From: Microcella alkalica | Lineage (GTDB): Bacteria; Actinomycetota; Actinomycetes; Actinomycetales; Microbacteriaceae | Assembly: GCF_014137945.1 (NCBI RefSeq) | Contig: NZ_JACGWX010000002.1 | Location: forward strand, 310,001 to 374,000 | Length of the DNA stretch: 64,000 nt | Reading direction: 5' to 3' | In this document: piece by piece, positions 17,817-26,357 of the stretch | Numbering within the stretch: the first letter of the stretch is position 1 | Layout of the letters: every line of letters starts with the position of its first letter | The notes under the pieces: generated by a model | What the model saw: the letters and a program-made list of their open reading frames with translations, nothing else | What the model was told of the DNA's origin: nothing | Databases searched by the model: none | Position numbers and translations under genes: made by a program

Positions 17817-18803
17817 GTGACCGACTCGAGGGGCGGCGCCGACCTCATGGCGTCGCCGACGGCGACAGCCGCGCCCGTCGCCTGGCGCAGTCTCGGCCCG
17901 AGCCCGATCCGCGTCTTCCCGCTCGCGCTCAGCGGCACGACGTTCGGCTGGACGGCCGACGAGTCCACCACGACCGCGATCCTCGACCGTTTCATCGAGC
18001 TCGGCGGGTCCTTCATCGACACGGCCGACTCGTACGCCGGCGGGCGCAGCGAGATCATGATCGGGAACTGGATGCGCCGCCGCGGTCTGCGGGACCGGCT
18101 CACGATCGCGACCAAGATCGGCAAGAGCCCCGACAACCCCGGCCTCTCCGCGCGCGCGGTCGAGGCAGCGGTGACCGCGTCGCTCGATCGGCTCGGCGTG
18201 ACCATGATCGACGTCCTCTACCTCCATATCGACGACGACGCCGTGCCGTTGGAGGAGACCCTCGCGGCGGTGGACGAACTGATCCGCGACGGTCGCGTTC
18301 GCGCTTTCGGCGGCTCCCATCACACTCCGGATCGTCTGCTCGAGGCCAGGATCGCCGCAGGCCAGCTCAGCGTCGCGCCGATGATCGCACTTCAGAACCA
18401 CTACAACCTCATCCAGCGCACGGAGTACGAGAGCGGCCTGGCCCGCGTGGCTGCGCAGCTCGACCTCGGCGTCATGCCGCGATTCGCCCTCGAGGGCGGC
18501 TTCCTCACGGGGAAGTATCGCTCGCGCGCCGACCTGGAGCGGCACGGGCGGGGGCTGGAGGCCGCGAAGCACCTCACGCGCCGCGGCATCCGTATTCTGC
18601 ACGCCCTCGATCGCGTCGCCGCCGACCTCGACGCGACGGTCGCGACCGTCTCCCTCGCCTGGCTGCTGAGCCGTCCGCGCGTCGTCGCTCCGGTCGTGTC
18701 GGTGAGCGAGGCGCACCAGCTCGACGAGGTGATGGCCGCACCCTCGCTCGCGCTCGGGCGTCACCACCTCACCGAGCTCGATCGCGCGAGCGCGCAGCGC
18801 TGA
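17817..18803 (+). CDS. Aldo/keto reductase
   Basis: NAD(P)H-dependent oxidoreductase of the aldo/keto reductase superfamily, 328 aa. The catalytic tetrad is visible: Asp68 and Tyr73 in FIDTADSY, Lys100 in ATKIGK, and His137 in LYLHIDD. The C-terminal cofactor region VAPVVSVSEAHQLDEV is intact. The substrate is unknown; it looks most like the general stress and xenobiotic aldehyde reductases. A gaaagg ribosome site lies eight bases before GTG. The convergent TetR gene at 18849 may control it, but its operator lies on the far side. Confidence 0.88.
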   Translation: MTDSRGGADLMASPTATAAPVAWRSLGPSPIRVFPLALSGTTFGWTADESTTTAILDRFIELGGSFIDTADSYAGGRSEIMIGNWMRRRGLRDRLTIATKIGKSPDNPGLSARAVEAAVTASLDRLGVTMIDVLYLHIDDDAVPLEETLAAVDELIRDGRVRAFGGSHHTPDRLLEARIAAGQLSVAPMIALQNHYNLIQRTEYESGLARVAAQLDLGVMPRFALEGGFLTGKYRSRADLERHGRGLEAAKHLTRRGIRILHALDRVAADLDATVATVSLAWLLSRPRVVAPVVSVSEAHQLDEVMAAPSLALGRHHLTELDRASAQR

Positions 18804-18848
18804 CGGGGCGACAGCGAATCCCCGTCGGCCGGACGGATCACGCGAGGA

Positions 18849-19442
18849 TCAGCGCGCGCTCTCACCGATGATGCGATCGAAGATGCGCCGCAGCGCTGAG
18901 CTCGCGGCGATCACGTCGCCCACGTGACTCCAGGCCATCGCGCCGTCGTAGGCGAGCATGAGCTCGTCCGCGGCCTCTCCCGGCAGCGGGTGTTCCATGC
19001 GGACGAGAGTGGACTCGAAGATCTCGTGGAGCGACTCGTGGAACTCCGTCACGACGACGCGCACCGGGTGGGTCGGGTCGGCGAACTCCGCCGCGGCCTT
19101 CTGGAACGGGCAGCCACGATAGCCGGGCGCGTTCACCTGCGCGACCACGGCATCCGCCACCAGACGAAGCCCGACGCGCGGGTCGGCGTGAGCGATGACG
19201 AGGCCGCTGATCGACTCGAGCGAGGCGTCGCGCCTCGTGGAGATGTACTCGAGCACGAGGCGGTCCTTCGAGCCGAAGTGCTTGTAGAAGGTCGCCTTGG
19301 TGACCTTCGACTCCGAGATCAGCAGGTCGACGCCGACCTGCCGGATCCCGTCGTCGTAGAACCGCCGCATGGCGGTCTCGAGGATCCGGGCCTTCGCAGG
19401 GGCGACACGCCGTGCGGCCTCGAGGGGGGCGCTGACCGTCAC
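18849..19442 (-). CDS. TetR/AcrR-family regulator
   Basis: 197 aa. The TetR DNA-binding domain is at about residues 16-62 (ILETAMRRFYDDGIRQVGVDLL and KATFYKHFGSKDRLVLEY), followed by a ligand domain with conserved GYRGCPFQKAAAEFAD, typical of the YcdC/TetR_C-type subgroup. GTG 19442 has gaggag nearby. An inverted repeat over its promoter at 19579-19600 suggests that it represses itself. The divergent histidine phosphatase could be a second target. Confidence 0.88.
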   Translation of the reverse strand: MTVSAPLEAARRVAPAKARILETAMRRFYDDGIRQVGVDLLISESKVTKATFYKHFGSKDRLVLEYISTRRDASLESISGLVIAHADPRVGLRLVADAVVAQVNAPGYRGCPFQKAAAEFADPTHPVRVVVTEFHESLHEIFESTLVRMEHPLPGEAADELMLAYDGAMAWSHVGDVIAASSALRRIFDRIIGESAR

Positions 19443-19568
19443 GGTGTGTCTCCTCGCTGCGGCGCTGTCGATGTCGACGATCGGAGGGTGCGACGACGGG
19501 CGCTGCGTCTGCTTCGGAAGAGTGGGCGGCTCATCCGATCGCTCCAGAACGCCTGGGCGATGGGATCA

Positions 19569-19600
19569 CTGTAGCAGGGGACAGACCAGGCTGTCTGTCC
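19569..19600 (-). promoter_or_regulatory. Autoregulatory promoter/operator of the TetR gene
   Basis: On the minus strand tacagt (19569-19574) is a good -10. Just upstream lie arms ggacaga and tctgtcc separated by eight bases (19579-19600), a TetR-sized palindrome that would cover the spacer and -35 region. The match of size and position to TetR self-repression is an inference. Confidence 0.6.
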
Positions 19601-19701
19601 TCACTCAGAAGGTCGTCGTTCCCCGGTCCGAGGGGGTCTGGATAGCGCGACCCCGGCGACGCCCCATGACATAGGGTCGGAGGCGACGAAGGAGTGCGAT
19701 C

Positions 19702-20304
19702 GTGTCCCGGTACGTGTACCTCGTGCGCCACGGCGAGCAGCAGGACGCCGAGCACGGCCTCCCCGACGGCCCCCTGAGCGGCCGCGGTCAGCGGCAGGCG
19801 ACGGCGATCGCCGAGCGGCTGAGCGGGGTCCCCTTCGCGAGCGTCCACACCTCGCCCCTCCAGCGGGCGGTCGAGACGGCTCGGACGATGACCGCGCGCA
19901 TGCCGTCGATCGAGCCCGTGCCGACCGCGCTGCTCATGGACTGCATCCCATCCGGGCCCGCACCCGACATGCCGCACGCCTTCGAGTCGTTCTTCGGAAG
20001 CGTGACGGAGGCCGAGATCGCCGCGGGGGAGGCGCAGATGGCCGACGCGACCGCCGAGTGGCTCTCGCCGTCGCGCGAGGATCGCCACGACCTCCTCATC
20101 ACCCACAACTTCGTGATCGCCTGGTTCGTGCGCGAGGTCTTCGGCGCCCCAGCGTGGCGCTGGATGGGCGTGAACCAGGCCAACTGCGCGCTCACGATCA
20201 TCCGGGTGCGCTCGGCGAAGCCGCCCGTCCTGGTGGCGCACAACGATCTCGGGCACCTGCCCGTCGAACTGCGAACCGGGCTCCCCGTCGAGCAGCCCTT
20301 CTGA
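19702..20304 (+). CDS. Histidine phosphatase (phosphoglycerate mutase-like)
   Basis: Branch 1 histidine phosphatase, 200 aa. The N-terminus is the catalytic LVRHGE (His10); Arg and Glu follow in TSPLQRAVETA, and the second His is in LLITHNF. GTG has gaaggag at 7 bases spacing. Substrate unknown. It is divergent from the TetR gene with a shared 259-base region. Confidence 0.87.
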   Translation: MSRYVYLVRHGEQQDAEHGLPDGPLSGRGQRQATAIAERLSGVPFASVHTSPLQRAVETARTMTARMPSIEPVPTALLMDCIPSGPAPDMPHAFESFFGSVTEAEIAAGEAQMADATAEWLSPSREDRHDLLITHNFVIAWFVREVFGAPAWRWMGVNQANCALTIIRVRSAKPPVLVAHNDLGHLPVELRTGLPVEQPF

Positions 20305-20322
20305 CCGGATCCGAGCCGACCC

Positions 20323-21222
20323 TCACGCGTTCTGGCCCGCGAGGCGCTCGAGGCGTCGTCGCGTGAACCGCATGCTCGACGACTCTGTGCCGAGCACCGC
20401 GCGCGTCCCGGCGAGCATCAGGCGCGTCGCCGTGATCGCCGGCCACCACGGGCGGCGCAGGCCGAGCATCCGTCGGTAGCGGTCGGGCAGCGACGCGACC
20501 GCGCCGGCGAACAGGATGCGGTAGGCGGGACCGACCGCGCGCCCGAGCTGCGGCGATCGCAGCCAGCGGACGGCGTCATCGACCCGCTCGTCGCGGCGCA
20601 GCACGGGGATGTACGAGGCGATCGCGGCGTCCAGCTCGGCGCGCGATCGAGGGGGGTCGGTCATGCCCATCAGCTCACCGGCGATGGCCCACTCGCGCAC
20701 ATACTGGTCGGATCCGCCGGGAACCGGGCCGCCCCAGGTCTCGTGCGACCCGATGAACGCATCGGCGAAGACGCAGTGCACCCAGCCGATCAGATCGGCG
20801 TCGTCGGCCCGGTAGTCCCGCGGCGCGCCGTCGGCGCCCGCGTACTCGCCGCGAACGCGCTCGTGAAGACGCGAGACCCACGCGCAGCCGGCCTCCGCCT
20901 GGGCGCGATCGGCGAAGGTGGTCGTGAGCACCCAGCGAACGGTCCCCGCGAGGCGGCCGAGCGGATCCTGCTGGTAGCGGCTGTGATCGTGGACCCCGGC
21001 CATGGCTCCCGGGTGGAGCGTCTGCATGAGCAGGGCTCGGATGCCCGCGACGATCGTGGGCGTGCCGTTGTGCACCGCCCAGACCGCCGAGCCCGGCCCG
21101 AAGAACCCTTCGTCGTCGCCGGTCTCGAGCACGGTCACCCACGCGGGGACGCCCTCGGGGTCGCCGGAGAACATCGTGAGGATGCGGGCGCGCGCACGGC
21201 GGACGAGCGCGGGCCTGAGCAT
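20323..21222 (-). CDS. MpaB/DUF2236-family oxygenase-like protein
   Basis: 299 aa, DUF2236 (ER-bound oxygenase MpaB/latex-clearing Lcp relatives). Family markers are GDPEGVP, LLMQTLHPGAMAGVHDHSRY with the conserved His, and VHCVFADAFIGSHETWGG. Members are heme-dependent oxygenases in fungal mycophenolate and rubber cleavage pathways; the bacterial substrate here is unknown. It is divergent from the persulfide operon. Confidence 0.83.
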   Translation of the reverse strand: MLRPALVRRARARILTMFSGDPEGVPAWVTVLETGDDEGFFGPGSAVWAVHNGTPTIVAGIRALLMQTLHPGAMAGVHDHSRYQQDPLGRLAGTVRWVLTTTFADRAQAEAGCAWVSRLHERVRGEYAGADGAPRDYRADDADLIGWVHCVFADAFIGSHETWGGPVPGGSDQYVREWAIAGELMGMTDPPRSRAELDAAIASYIPVLRRDERVDDAVRWLRSPQLGRAVGPAYRILFAGAVASLPDRYRRMLGLRRPWWPAITATRLMLAGTRAVLGTESSSMRFTRRRLERLAGQNA

Positions 21223-21317
21223 GGTCCCGACTGTCGCACACGCCTCTGGGGGGCGATCGTGAGACCCCTGGGAGCGCGGAGCGTGGGCCGACCATGACCA
21301 TCCGGCCGTTTGGCAAA

Positions 21318-21333
21318 ATACCCCAGGGGGTAT
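21318..21333 (+). promoter_or_regulatory. CsoR/CstR-type operator in the persulfide operon promoter
   Basis: ATACCCCAGGGGGTAT is a near-perfect palindrome of the G-tract type bound by the CsoR/CstR family. It sits between a -35 ttggca (21310-21315) and a -10 tagcat (21333-21338), 17 bases apart, so binding would block RNA polymerase. The repressor is encoded as the third gene of the same operon. Confidence 0.8.
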
Positions 21334-21344
21334 AGCATGAAGGC

Positions 21345-23009
21345 ATGACTCATCCCCGAACCTACGTCATCGTCGGCGGTGTCGCGGGCGGCATGTCCGC
21401 TGCGACCCGTCTCCGCCGTCTGGACGAGAGCGCCCGCATCATCGTGCTCGAGCGGGGCGAGCATGTGAGCTTCGCCAACTGCGGCCTCCCGTACCACGTG
21501 GGCGGCGTCATCGAGGAGCGCTTGTCGCTCGTCCTGCAGACCCCGGCCGCCCTCGGCGCCCGCTTCGGGCTCGATGTCCGCGTGAGCACCGAGGCCGTCG
21601 CGATCGATCGCGCGGCCCGCACGGTCACCGCCCGCTCGGTCGAGACCGGCACAGAGGAGCGCATCCCCTACGACGCTCTCATCCTGAGCACGGGCGCGAG
21701 CCCGGTGCGCATCCCGATCCCCGGCGTCGAGCGCGGTCTCGCCCTGCGCGACCTCGCCGACATGGACGCCATCATCGAGCGCGCCCGCGACGCCAGGCGC
21801 GTCGTCGTCGCGGGCGGCGGGTTCATCGGCCTCGAGCTCGCCGAGAACCTTCGCCACCGCGGCCTCGAGGTGACGGTCGTCGAGATGCTTCCACAGCTGC
21901 TGCGCCCCTTCGACGTCGAGATGGCCCACCTCGTTACCGAGCGGATGCGCGCCCACGGCGTCGACGTCCGTCTCGGAACCGCCCTCTCCGCCATCGAGCC
22001 CGACCACGTGGTGCTCGACGACGGAGCCGCGACCCTCGAGGCCGATCTCGTCATCCTCTCGGTCGGCGTGCGCCCCGACACCGCTCTCGCCCGCGAGGCG
22101 GGGCTCGAGCTCGACGAGCGCGGCTACCTCGTCGTCGACGCGCGGCAGCGCACCTCCGACCCCGCGATCTGGGCCGTGGGGGATGCCGCTCTCAAGCAGC
22201 GCGCCGAGGGCGGCGCCGCGCCCGTGTGGCTCGCCGGCCTCGCCAACCGCCATGGCCGCCTCGCCGCCGACGCGATCGCCGGCCGAGCCCACGACGCCGT
22301 CCCGGCGTTCGGAACGGCCGTCCTCGGCGTGTTCGGCCTCACCGCCGCTGTCGTCGGCCGCACCGAGCGAGAGCTGTGCGAGGAGGGCCGCCGGATCCGG
22401 GTCATCCACACGCATCCGAGCGACCACGCCGGCTACTACCCGGGAGCGACGACCCTCTCGCTGAAGCTCGTCCTCGATGCCGACACCGACCGCATTCTCG
22501 GCGCTCAGGTGATCGGCGAGAACGGCGCGGACAAGCGCATCGACGTCATCGCGACCGCGATGGCGGGCGGCCTCACCGGTCGGCAGCTCGCCGACCTGGA
22601 GCTCGCCTACGCTCCCCAGTTCGCGTCGGCGAAGGATCCGGTCAACATGCTCGGCTACGTCGACGACAACCTCATCGACGGCGAGGAGAACGTGCAGTGG
22701 CACGAGCTCGCCGACCGTGTGGAGGAGGGCTGGCGTCTCATCGACGTGCGCACCGACGGCGAGAACGCCGCAGGCGCCATTCCGGGCTCGGAGCTCATGC
22801 CTCTCGACGATCTGCGCGATCACGCCGAGTCGCTGCGCGGCGAGCGTGTCATCGTGCACTGCAAGGTCGGTCAGCGCGGCCACACCGCGGCATCGCTCCT
22901 GCGGCAGTACGGTGTGACCGCGGCGAACCTCGACGGCGGCTACACGACCTGGCTCGCCGGAACGGCGGCGACCGCCGCCCCGATCCTGACTGGAGCATCC
23001 CGTGGCTGA
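21345..23009 (+). CDS. CoA-disulfide reductase fused to rhodanese domain
   Basis: FAD- and NAD(P)H-dependent pyridine nucleotide-disulfide oxidoreductase of the CoADR-RHD type, 554 aa. FAD motif VGGVAGGMSAATRLRRL is at the N-terminus, and the single active-site Cys46 is in FANCGLPYH, as in CoA-disulfide and CoA-persulfide reductases. NAD and dimer domains follow, with SDHAGYYPGA. A rhodanese domain is at about 455-545 with Cys506 in HCKVGQRGH. It is expected to reduce CoA or low-molecular-weight thiol persulfides. The gene starts an operon with a free rhodanese and a CstR-like regulator and has the cognate palindrome in its promoter. Confidence 0.9.
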   Translation: MTHPRTYVIVGGVAGGMSAATRLRRLDESARIIVLERGEHVSFANCGLPYHVGGVIEERLSLVLQTPAALGARFGLDVRVSTEAVAIDRAARTVTARSVETGTEERIPYDALILSTGASPVRIPIPGVERGLALRDLADMDAIIERARDARRVVVAGGGFIGLELAENLRHRGLEVTVVEMLPQLLRPFDVEMAHLVTERMRAHGVDVRLGTALSAIEPDHVVLDDGAATLEADLVILSVGVRPDTALAREAGLELDERGYLVVDARQRTSDPAIWAVGDAALKQRAEGGAAPVWLAGLANRHGRLAADAIAGRAHDAVPAFGTAVLGVFGLTAAVVGRTERELCEEGRRIRVIHTHPSDHAGYYPGATTLSLKLVLDADTDRILGAQVIGENGADKRIDVIATAMAGGLTGRQLADLELAYAPQFASAKDPVNMLGYVDDNLIDGEENVQWHELADRVEEGWRLIDVRTDGENAAGAIPGSELMPLDDLRDHAESLRGERVIVHCKVGQRGHTAASLLRQYGVTAANLDGGYTTWLAGTAATAAPILTGASRG

Positions 23010-23322
23010 CGAGATCACCGTCGACGAGCTCGCGCAGCATCACGCGCAGGGCCCGATCGCCCTCATCGACGTCCGCGAGCTGGACGAGTACACCGCAGCG
23101 CACGTGCCGGGTGCCAGGCTCGTCCCGCTCGGCACGATCCCCGACGCGACCGAGTCGCTCCCGCCCGACGAGCGCATCTACGTGATCTGCCACTCCGGCG
23201 CCCGCAGCCTGCGCGCGGCCGACTACCTGCTCGCGCGCGGCTTCGACGCCGTGTCGGTCGCGGGCGGGACATCCGCGTGGGTGCAGCGCGGGCTCGACTA
23301 CGAGACGGGGGAGCGACCGTGA
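23002..23322 (+). CDS. Rhodanese-like sulfurtransferase
   Basis: Single-domain rhodanese, 106 aa. LIDVRELDEYTAAHVPGARLVPLG is the entry signature (about 21-44) and Cys63 in CHSGARS is the persulfide-carrying residue. It would pass sulfane sulfur to or from the fused reductase upstream. GTG start overlaps the previous stop by eight bases; its own stop overlaps the next gene (GTGA). Confidence 0.9.
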   Translation: MADEITVDELAQHHAQGPIALIDVRELDEYTAAHVPGARLVPLGTIPDATESLPPDERIYVICHSGARSLRAADYLLARGFDAVSVAGGTSAWVQRGLDYETGERP

Positions 23323-23588
23323 CGACGATTCCCGCCACCGAGGCCAAGCGGATCACCAATCGTCTGCGGCGCGCTCAGGGTCAGCTGGCGGCCGTGCTCT
23401 CGATGATCGAGGAGGGCCGGGACTGCCGCGACATCGTCACGCAGCTCTCCGCGGCCTCGAGCGCGATCGATCGAGCCGGCTTCGCGATCATCGCCTCGGC
23501 CATGAAGGAGTGCCTGCGCGACGACACGGGCTCCGACAGCGACGTCGAGGTCGCCGATCTCGAGAAGCTCTTCCTCAGTCTCTCCTGA
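23319..23588 (+). CDS. CsoR-family repressor, CstR-like persulfide sensor
   Basis: Helical DUF156 repressor, 89 aa. It has Cys36 and Cys65 in the places of the M. tuberculosis CsoR copper ligands, but the third ligand His61 is Ala61. Loss of His with both Cys kept is the mark of CstR-type persulfide sensors rather than copper sensors. The N-terminal RITNRLRRAQGQLAAVLSMIEEGRDC is typical. It is the last gene of the operon whose promoter carries the palindrome at 21318, so self-repression relieved by persulfide is likely. Confidence 0.88.
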   Translation: MTTIPATEAKRITNRLRRAQGQLAAVLSMIEEGRDCRDIVTQLSAASSAIDRAGFAIIASAMKECLRDDTGSDSDVEVADLEKLFLSLS

Positions 23589-23603
23589 GCCGCGCCCGCT
23601 CCG

Positions 23604-24098
23604 TCACTCGTCGGAGGTCAGCGGCTTGCCGAGCCAGCGCGTCGCGTTCGGGTTGTGGTTGAAGGGCTCGATGTCGACGAAGCCGAGGCGCGCGTAGAGC
23701 GCCCCGGCGGCGGTCTGCGCGTCGTGGGTGTCGAGGACGAGCTCGCGTGCTCCGCTCTCGCGTGCGCGCCGCTCGAGCTCGACCATGAGCGCGCGTCCGG
23801 CCCCGATGCGCCGCGCGTGGGGCTGCACCCACACGTGCTTGACCTCGCGGCGCGCTCCGAGCGGTCCATCCGGCACCGCGCGGATCCCTCCGCACCCCAC
23901 ATCCGCGGGCTCTCCGGCGAGGTTCTCGCCCTCCAGGAGGAGGAACGCGCCGGTCGGAGGCGCGAACTGCGCGGCGTCGACGTCCGGTCGTCGGTACTCG
24001 CGGCCATCGGGGAAGCTCTCGGCGCGGGCGGCGAAGTACTGGTCGAGCAGCGCCGCGGCGATCGGGTCGGTCGGCTTCGCGTCGCGGAAGGTCACCAT
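23604..24098 (-). CDS. GNAT-family N-acetyltransferase
   Basis: Acetyltransferase of 164 aa. The acetyl-CoA loop is VWVQPHARRIGAGRALMVELE (about residues 90-110), followed by LVLDTHDAQTAAGALYARLGFVDIEPFN. Substrate unknown. The minus-strand start has taggct six bases upstream (agccta at 24105-24110), a leaderless arrangement that mirrors the one of divergent dapB. Confidence 0.85.
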   Translation of the reverse strand: MVTFRDAKPTDPIAAALLDQYFAARAESFPDGREYRRPDVDAAQFAPPTGAFLLLEGENLAGEPADVGCGGIRAVPDGPLGARREVKHVWVQPHARRIGAGRALMVELERRARESGARELVLDTHDAQTAAGALYARLGFVDIEPFNHNPNATRWLGKPLTSDE

Positions 24099-24159
24099 CC
24101 CGTCAGCCTACGAGCGCACGGGCGGCGAGCGCTCGGGATCCCGACAGTAGGCTGAGGGC

Positions 24160-24918
24160 ATGGTCATCCGGGTCGCCGTCGTGGGCGCGAGCGGGCGTCT
24201 GGGTTCCGTCGCGTGCCGCGTCATCGAGCAGCAGCCAGATCTCGAGCTCGTCGCGCGACTCACCTCGCGCAGCTCTCTCGACGACATGCTCGGCGCCGAC
24301 GTCGTTCTCGACGTCACGCACCCCGGCGTCTCGCCGACGGTCGTCGACCACGCGGTGCGCGCGGGTCTCGCCGTCGTCGTCGGCACGAGCGGCTGGAGCG
24401 AGGATCGCGTGCGCACGCTGCGCACCCTCCTCGCGGGTCGCGAGAATGCCGCGGTCGTCATCATCCCGAACTTCTCGATCGGATCGGTGCTCGCGACGCA
24501 CTTCGCGACCATCGCCGCGCAGTTCTACGAGTCGGTCGAGATCGTCGAGGCGCACCACGCCGCGAAGGTCGACTCGCCGAGCGGCACCGCCGTCCGGACG
24601 GCCGAGCTCATCGGCCACGCCCGCGCGGAGCTCGGCCCCGTGGTCGCACCGCACGTCGATCAGCGCGCGCGCGGCCAGCAGGTCGCGAGCGTGCCCATCC
24701 ACTCGCTGCGGCTGCAGGGCGTCGTCGCGAAGCAGGACGTCCACTTCGGCGGCACGGGTGAAGTGCTGACGCTCTCGCACGAGACGCTCTCCCCGGCGGC
24801 CTACGAGCAGGGCATCGCGATCGCGATCCGCGCCGCTGCTCAGCTGGCCGGCCTCGTCATCGGCCTCGATCGTCTGATCGGGCTCGGCGCCCCCGCGTCG
24901 GCGGACGACGCCGAGTGA
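24160..24918 (+). CDS. dapB: 4-hydroxy-tetrahydrodipicolinate reductase
   Basis: Reduces HTPA to tetrahydrodipicolinate in the lysine/diaminopimelate pathway; 252 aa. N-terminal nucleotide motif VVGASGRLGS, substrate motif EAHHAAKVDSPSGTA with catalytic His132 and Lys136, and NFSIG are all present. ATG has taggct six bases upstream, so leaderless. dapA (30017) and dapF (43017) are in the same window but not in the same operon. It overlaps the next gene by GTGA. Confidence 0.95.
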   Translation: MVIRVAVVGASGRLGSVACRVIEQQPDLELVARLTSRSSLDDMLGADVVLDVTHPGVSPTVVDHAVRAGLAVVVGTSGWSEDRVRTLRTLLAGRENAAVVIIPNFSIGSVLATHFATIAAQFYESVEIVEAHHAAKVDSPSGTAVRTAELIGHARAELGPVVAPHVDQRARGQQVASVPIHSLRLQGVVAKQDVHFGGTGEVLTLSHETLSPAAYEQGIAIAIRAAAQLAGLVIGLDRLIGLGAPASADDAE

Positions 24919-25370
24919 GGAACCGCACCCGCTGGGGAGCCCTCGCGATGGGCACCCTGCTCGCGCTCTACCTTGCCTTCACGGTCGTCTACGCCATCCA
25001 GCTCGTCACCGATCCGCAGCCGGTCGCGCGCGCGATCGGCTGGGCTCTCATCATCCTGCCGCTGATCGGCGCGTGGTTCGCCGCGGCCGAGTTCGTCTTC
25101 GGCTTCCGCACGGAGCGACTGGCGAGGCGCCTCGAAGCCGACGGAGGCCTCCCCGACGACCGCCTCCCCGCGCGGTCGAGCGGGCGAGTGGAGCGCGCGG
25201 CGGCCGACGAGATCTTCGCGCGGTACGCGGCCGAGACCGAGGCGAACCCGACGTCGTGGGCCCACTGGTTCCGGCTGTCTCTCGCGTACGACGCGTCGCG
25301 CGACCGCCGTCGGGCCCGCTGGGCCATGCGCGAGGCGATCCGACTCGCCCGCGCGGACGGCGTGCTCTAG
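24915..25370 (+). CDS. Two-helix membrane protein with TPR-like tail
   Basis: 151 aa, translationally coupled to dapB by GTGA. Two membrane helices (about 8-30 and 38-60) are followed by a basic, helical soluble tail with WAHWFRLSLAYDASRDRRRARWAMREAIRLA, which resembles one TPR-like helical pair. Function unknown; similar small membrane proteins follow dapB in related actinobacteria as far as I recall. Confidence 0.68.
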   Translation: MRNRTRWGALAMGTLLALYLAFTVVYAIQLVTDPQPVARAIGWALIILPLIGAWFAAAEFVFGFRTERLARRLEADGGLPDDRLPARSSGRVERAAADEIFARYAAETEANPTSWAHWFRLSLAYDASRDRRRARWAMREAIRLARADGVL

Positions 25371-25373
25371 GGC

Positions 25374-26357
25374 TTAGGCGGCGCCGGCTGCCGGGTCGGC
25401 GACCTCCGCGATCTCCGGGTGCACGAGGTCGGCGATCGCCTGCTCGATCGTCTCGTGCCGGAACCGGAACCCCTCGGCGAGCAGCTTCGCCGGCACGACC
25501 TTCTGGCTCGGAAGCAGCAGCTCGCGCCCGGCCTCGCCCATGCCGATCGCGACGGCGGCCTCCGGAAGCACGAGCGCATGCGGCCTGCGCATCTCCGTGG
25601 CGAGGGCGCGGGTGACGCGCGCGCTCGTCGCCGGGGTCGGGCCGGCCAGATTCACCGGCCCGCGCAGACCGGAGCCGAGCAGGTGCACGATCGCCGCGGC
25701 CTCGTCGTGCAGGCTGATCCAGGGCCAGTGCTGGCCTCCTGAGGCGACCCGCGCGGCGAGACCGACGCGCGTGAGCAGCCGCAGCGGCCCCATCGCGCCT
25801 CCCGGGCCGATGACGAGGCCCGTGCGGACCATGACCGTGCGGGTCCGCTCCGGCGCGAGCTGCGCCGCGAGCTCCCACGCCTCGACCACGTCGGCGAGGA
25901 ATCCCTCGCCCTTGCCCGACTCCTCCGTGAGGCGCACGCCGGGCCGGTCGCCGTAGTAGCCCACGGCGGATCCGCTGATGAACGTCGCGGGCGGCCGCTC
26001 GGCCATCCCCATCGCCTCCGCGAGCGCGCGTGTCGCGCCGATGCGCGAGTCGAGGATCTGCTTCTTCCACCCCGACGTCCACGGGATGCGGCTGATCGAC
26101 GCGCCCGACAGATTGACGACCGCATCCACCTCATCCAGGATGCGCGCGTCGAGCACGCGCGACTCCGGCGACCAGGCGAACTCGGTCTCCGATCGCGGCG
26201 GGCGTCGCACGAGGGTGCGCACGGCGTGACCGTGCGCACGCAGCTGCCGCTGCAACTCTGAGCCGATCATGCCGGAGGCGCCGGCGACGAGCACCGTGAG
26301 AGGGCCGGACGGACGCCCGGCACTCGAGCCGCGGCCTGCGCGAGGTGCGGCCGCCAC
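25374..26357 (-). CDS. TIGR01777-family epimerase (SDR)
   Basis: Atypical extended short-chain dehydrogenase, 327 aa from GTG 26357, which overlaps the osmC-like stop (TAGTG), or 306 aa from GTG 26294, which begins right at LVAGASGMIGS. Rossmann motif GASGMIGS, VVNLSGASIS, SGSAVGYYGD and the C-terminal DUF1731 part (VLPEAAVAIGMGEAGRELLLPSQKVVPAKLLAEGF, in pieces) identify the family. The reaction is unknown. It is the last gene of a minus-strand redox-like operon. Confidence 0.87.
   Translation of the reverse strand: MAAAPRAGRGSSAGRPSGPLTVLVAGASGMIGSELQRQLRAHGHAVRTLVRRPPRSETEFAWSPESRVLDARILDEVDAVVNLSGASISRIPWTSGWKKQILDSRIGATRALAEAMGMAERPPATFISGSAVGYYGDRPGVRLTEESGKGEGFLADVVEAWELAAQLAPERTRTVMVRTGLVIGPGGAMGPLRLLTRVGLAARVASGGQHWPWISLHDEAAAIVHLLGSGLRGPVNLAGPTPATSARVTRALATEMRRPHALVLPEAAVAIGMGEAGRELLLPSQKVVPAKLLAEGFRFRHETIEQAIADLVHPEIAEVADPAAGAA

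Noticed and set aside
23319-23588. Copper-sensing CsoR
   Set aside because: His61 of the copper site is Ala, and the operon encodes rhodaneses and a CoA-disulfide reductase, not a copper pump or chaperone.
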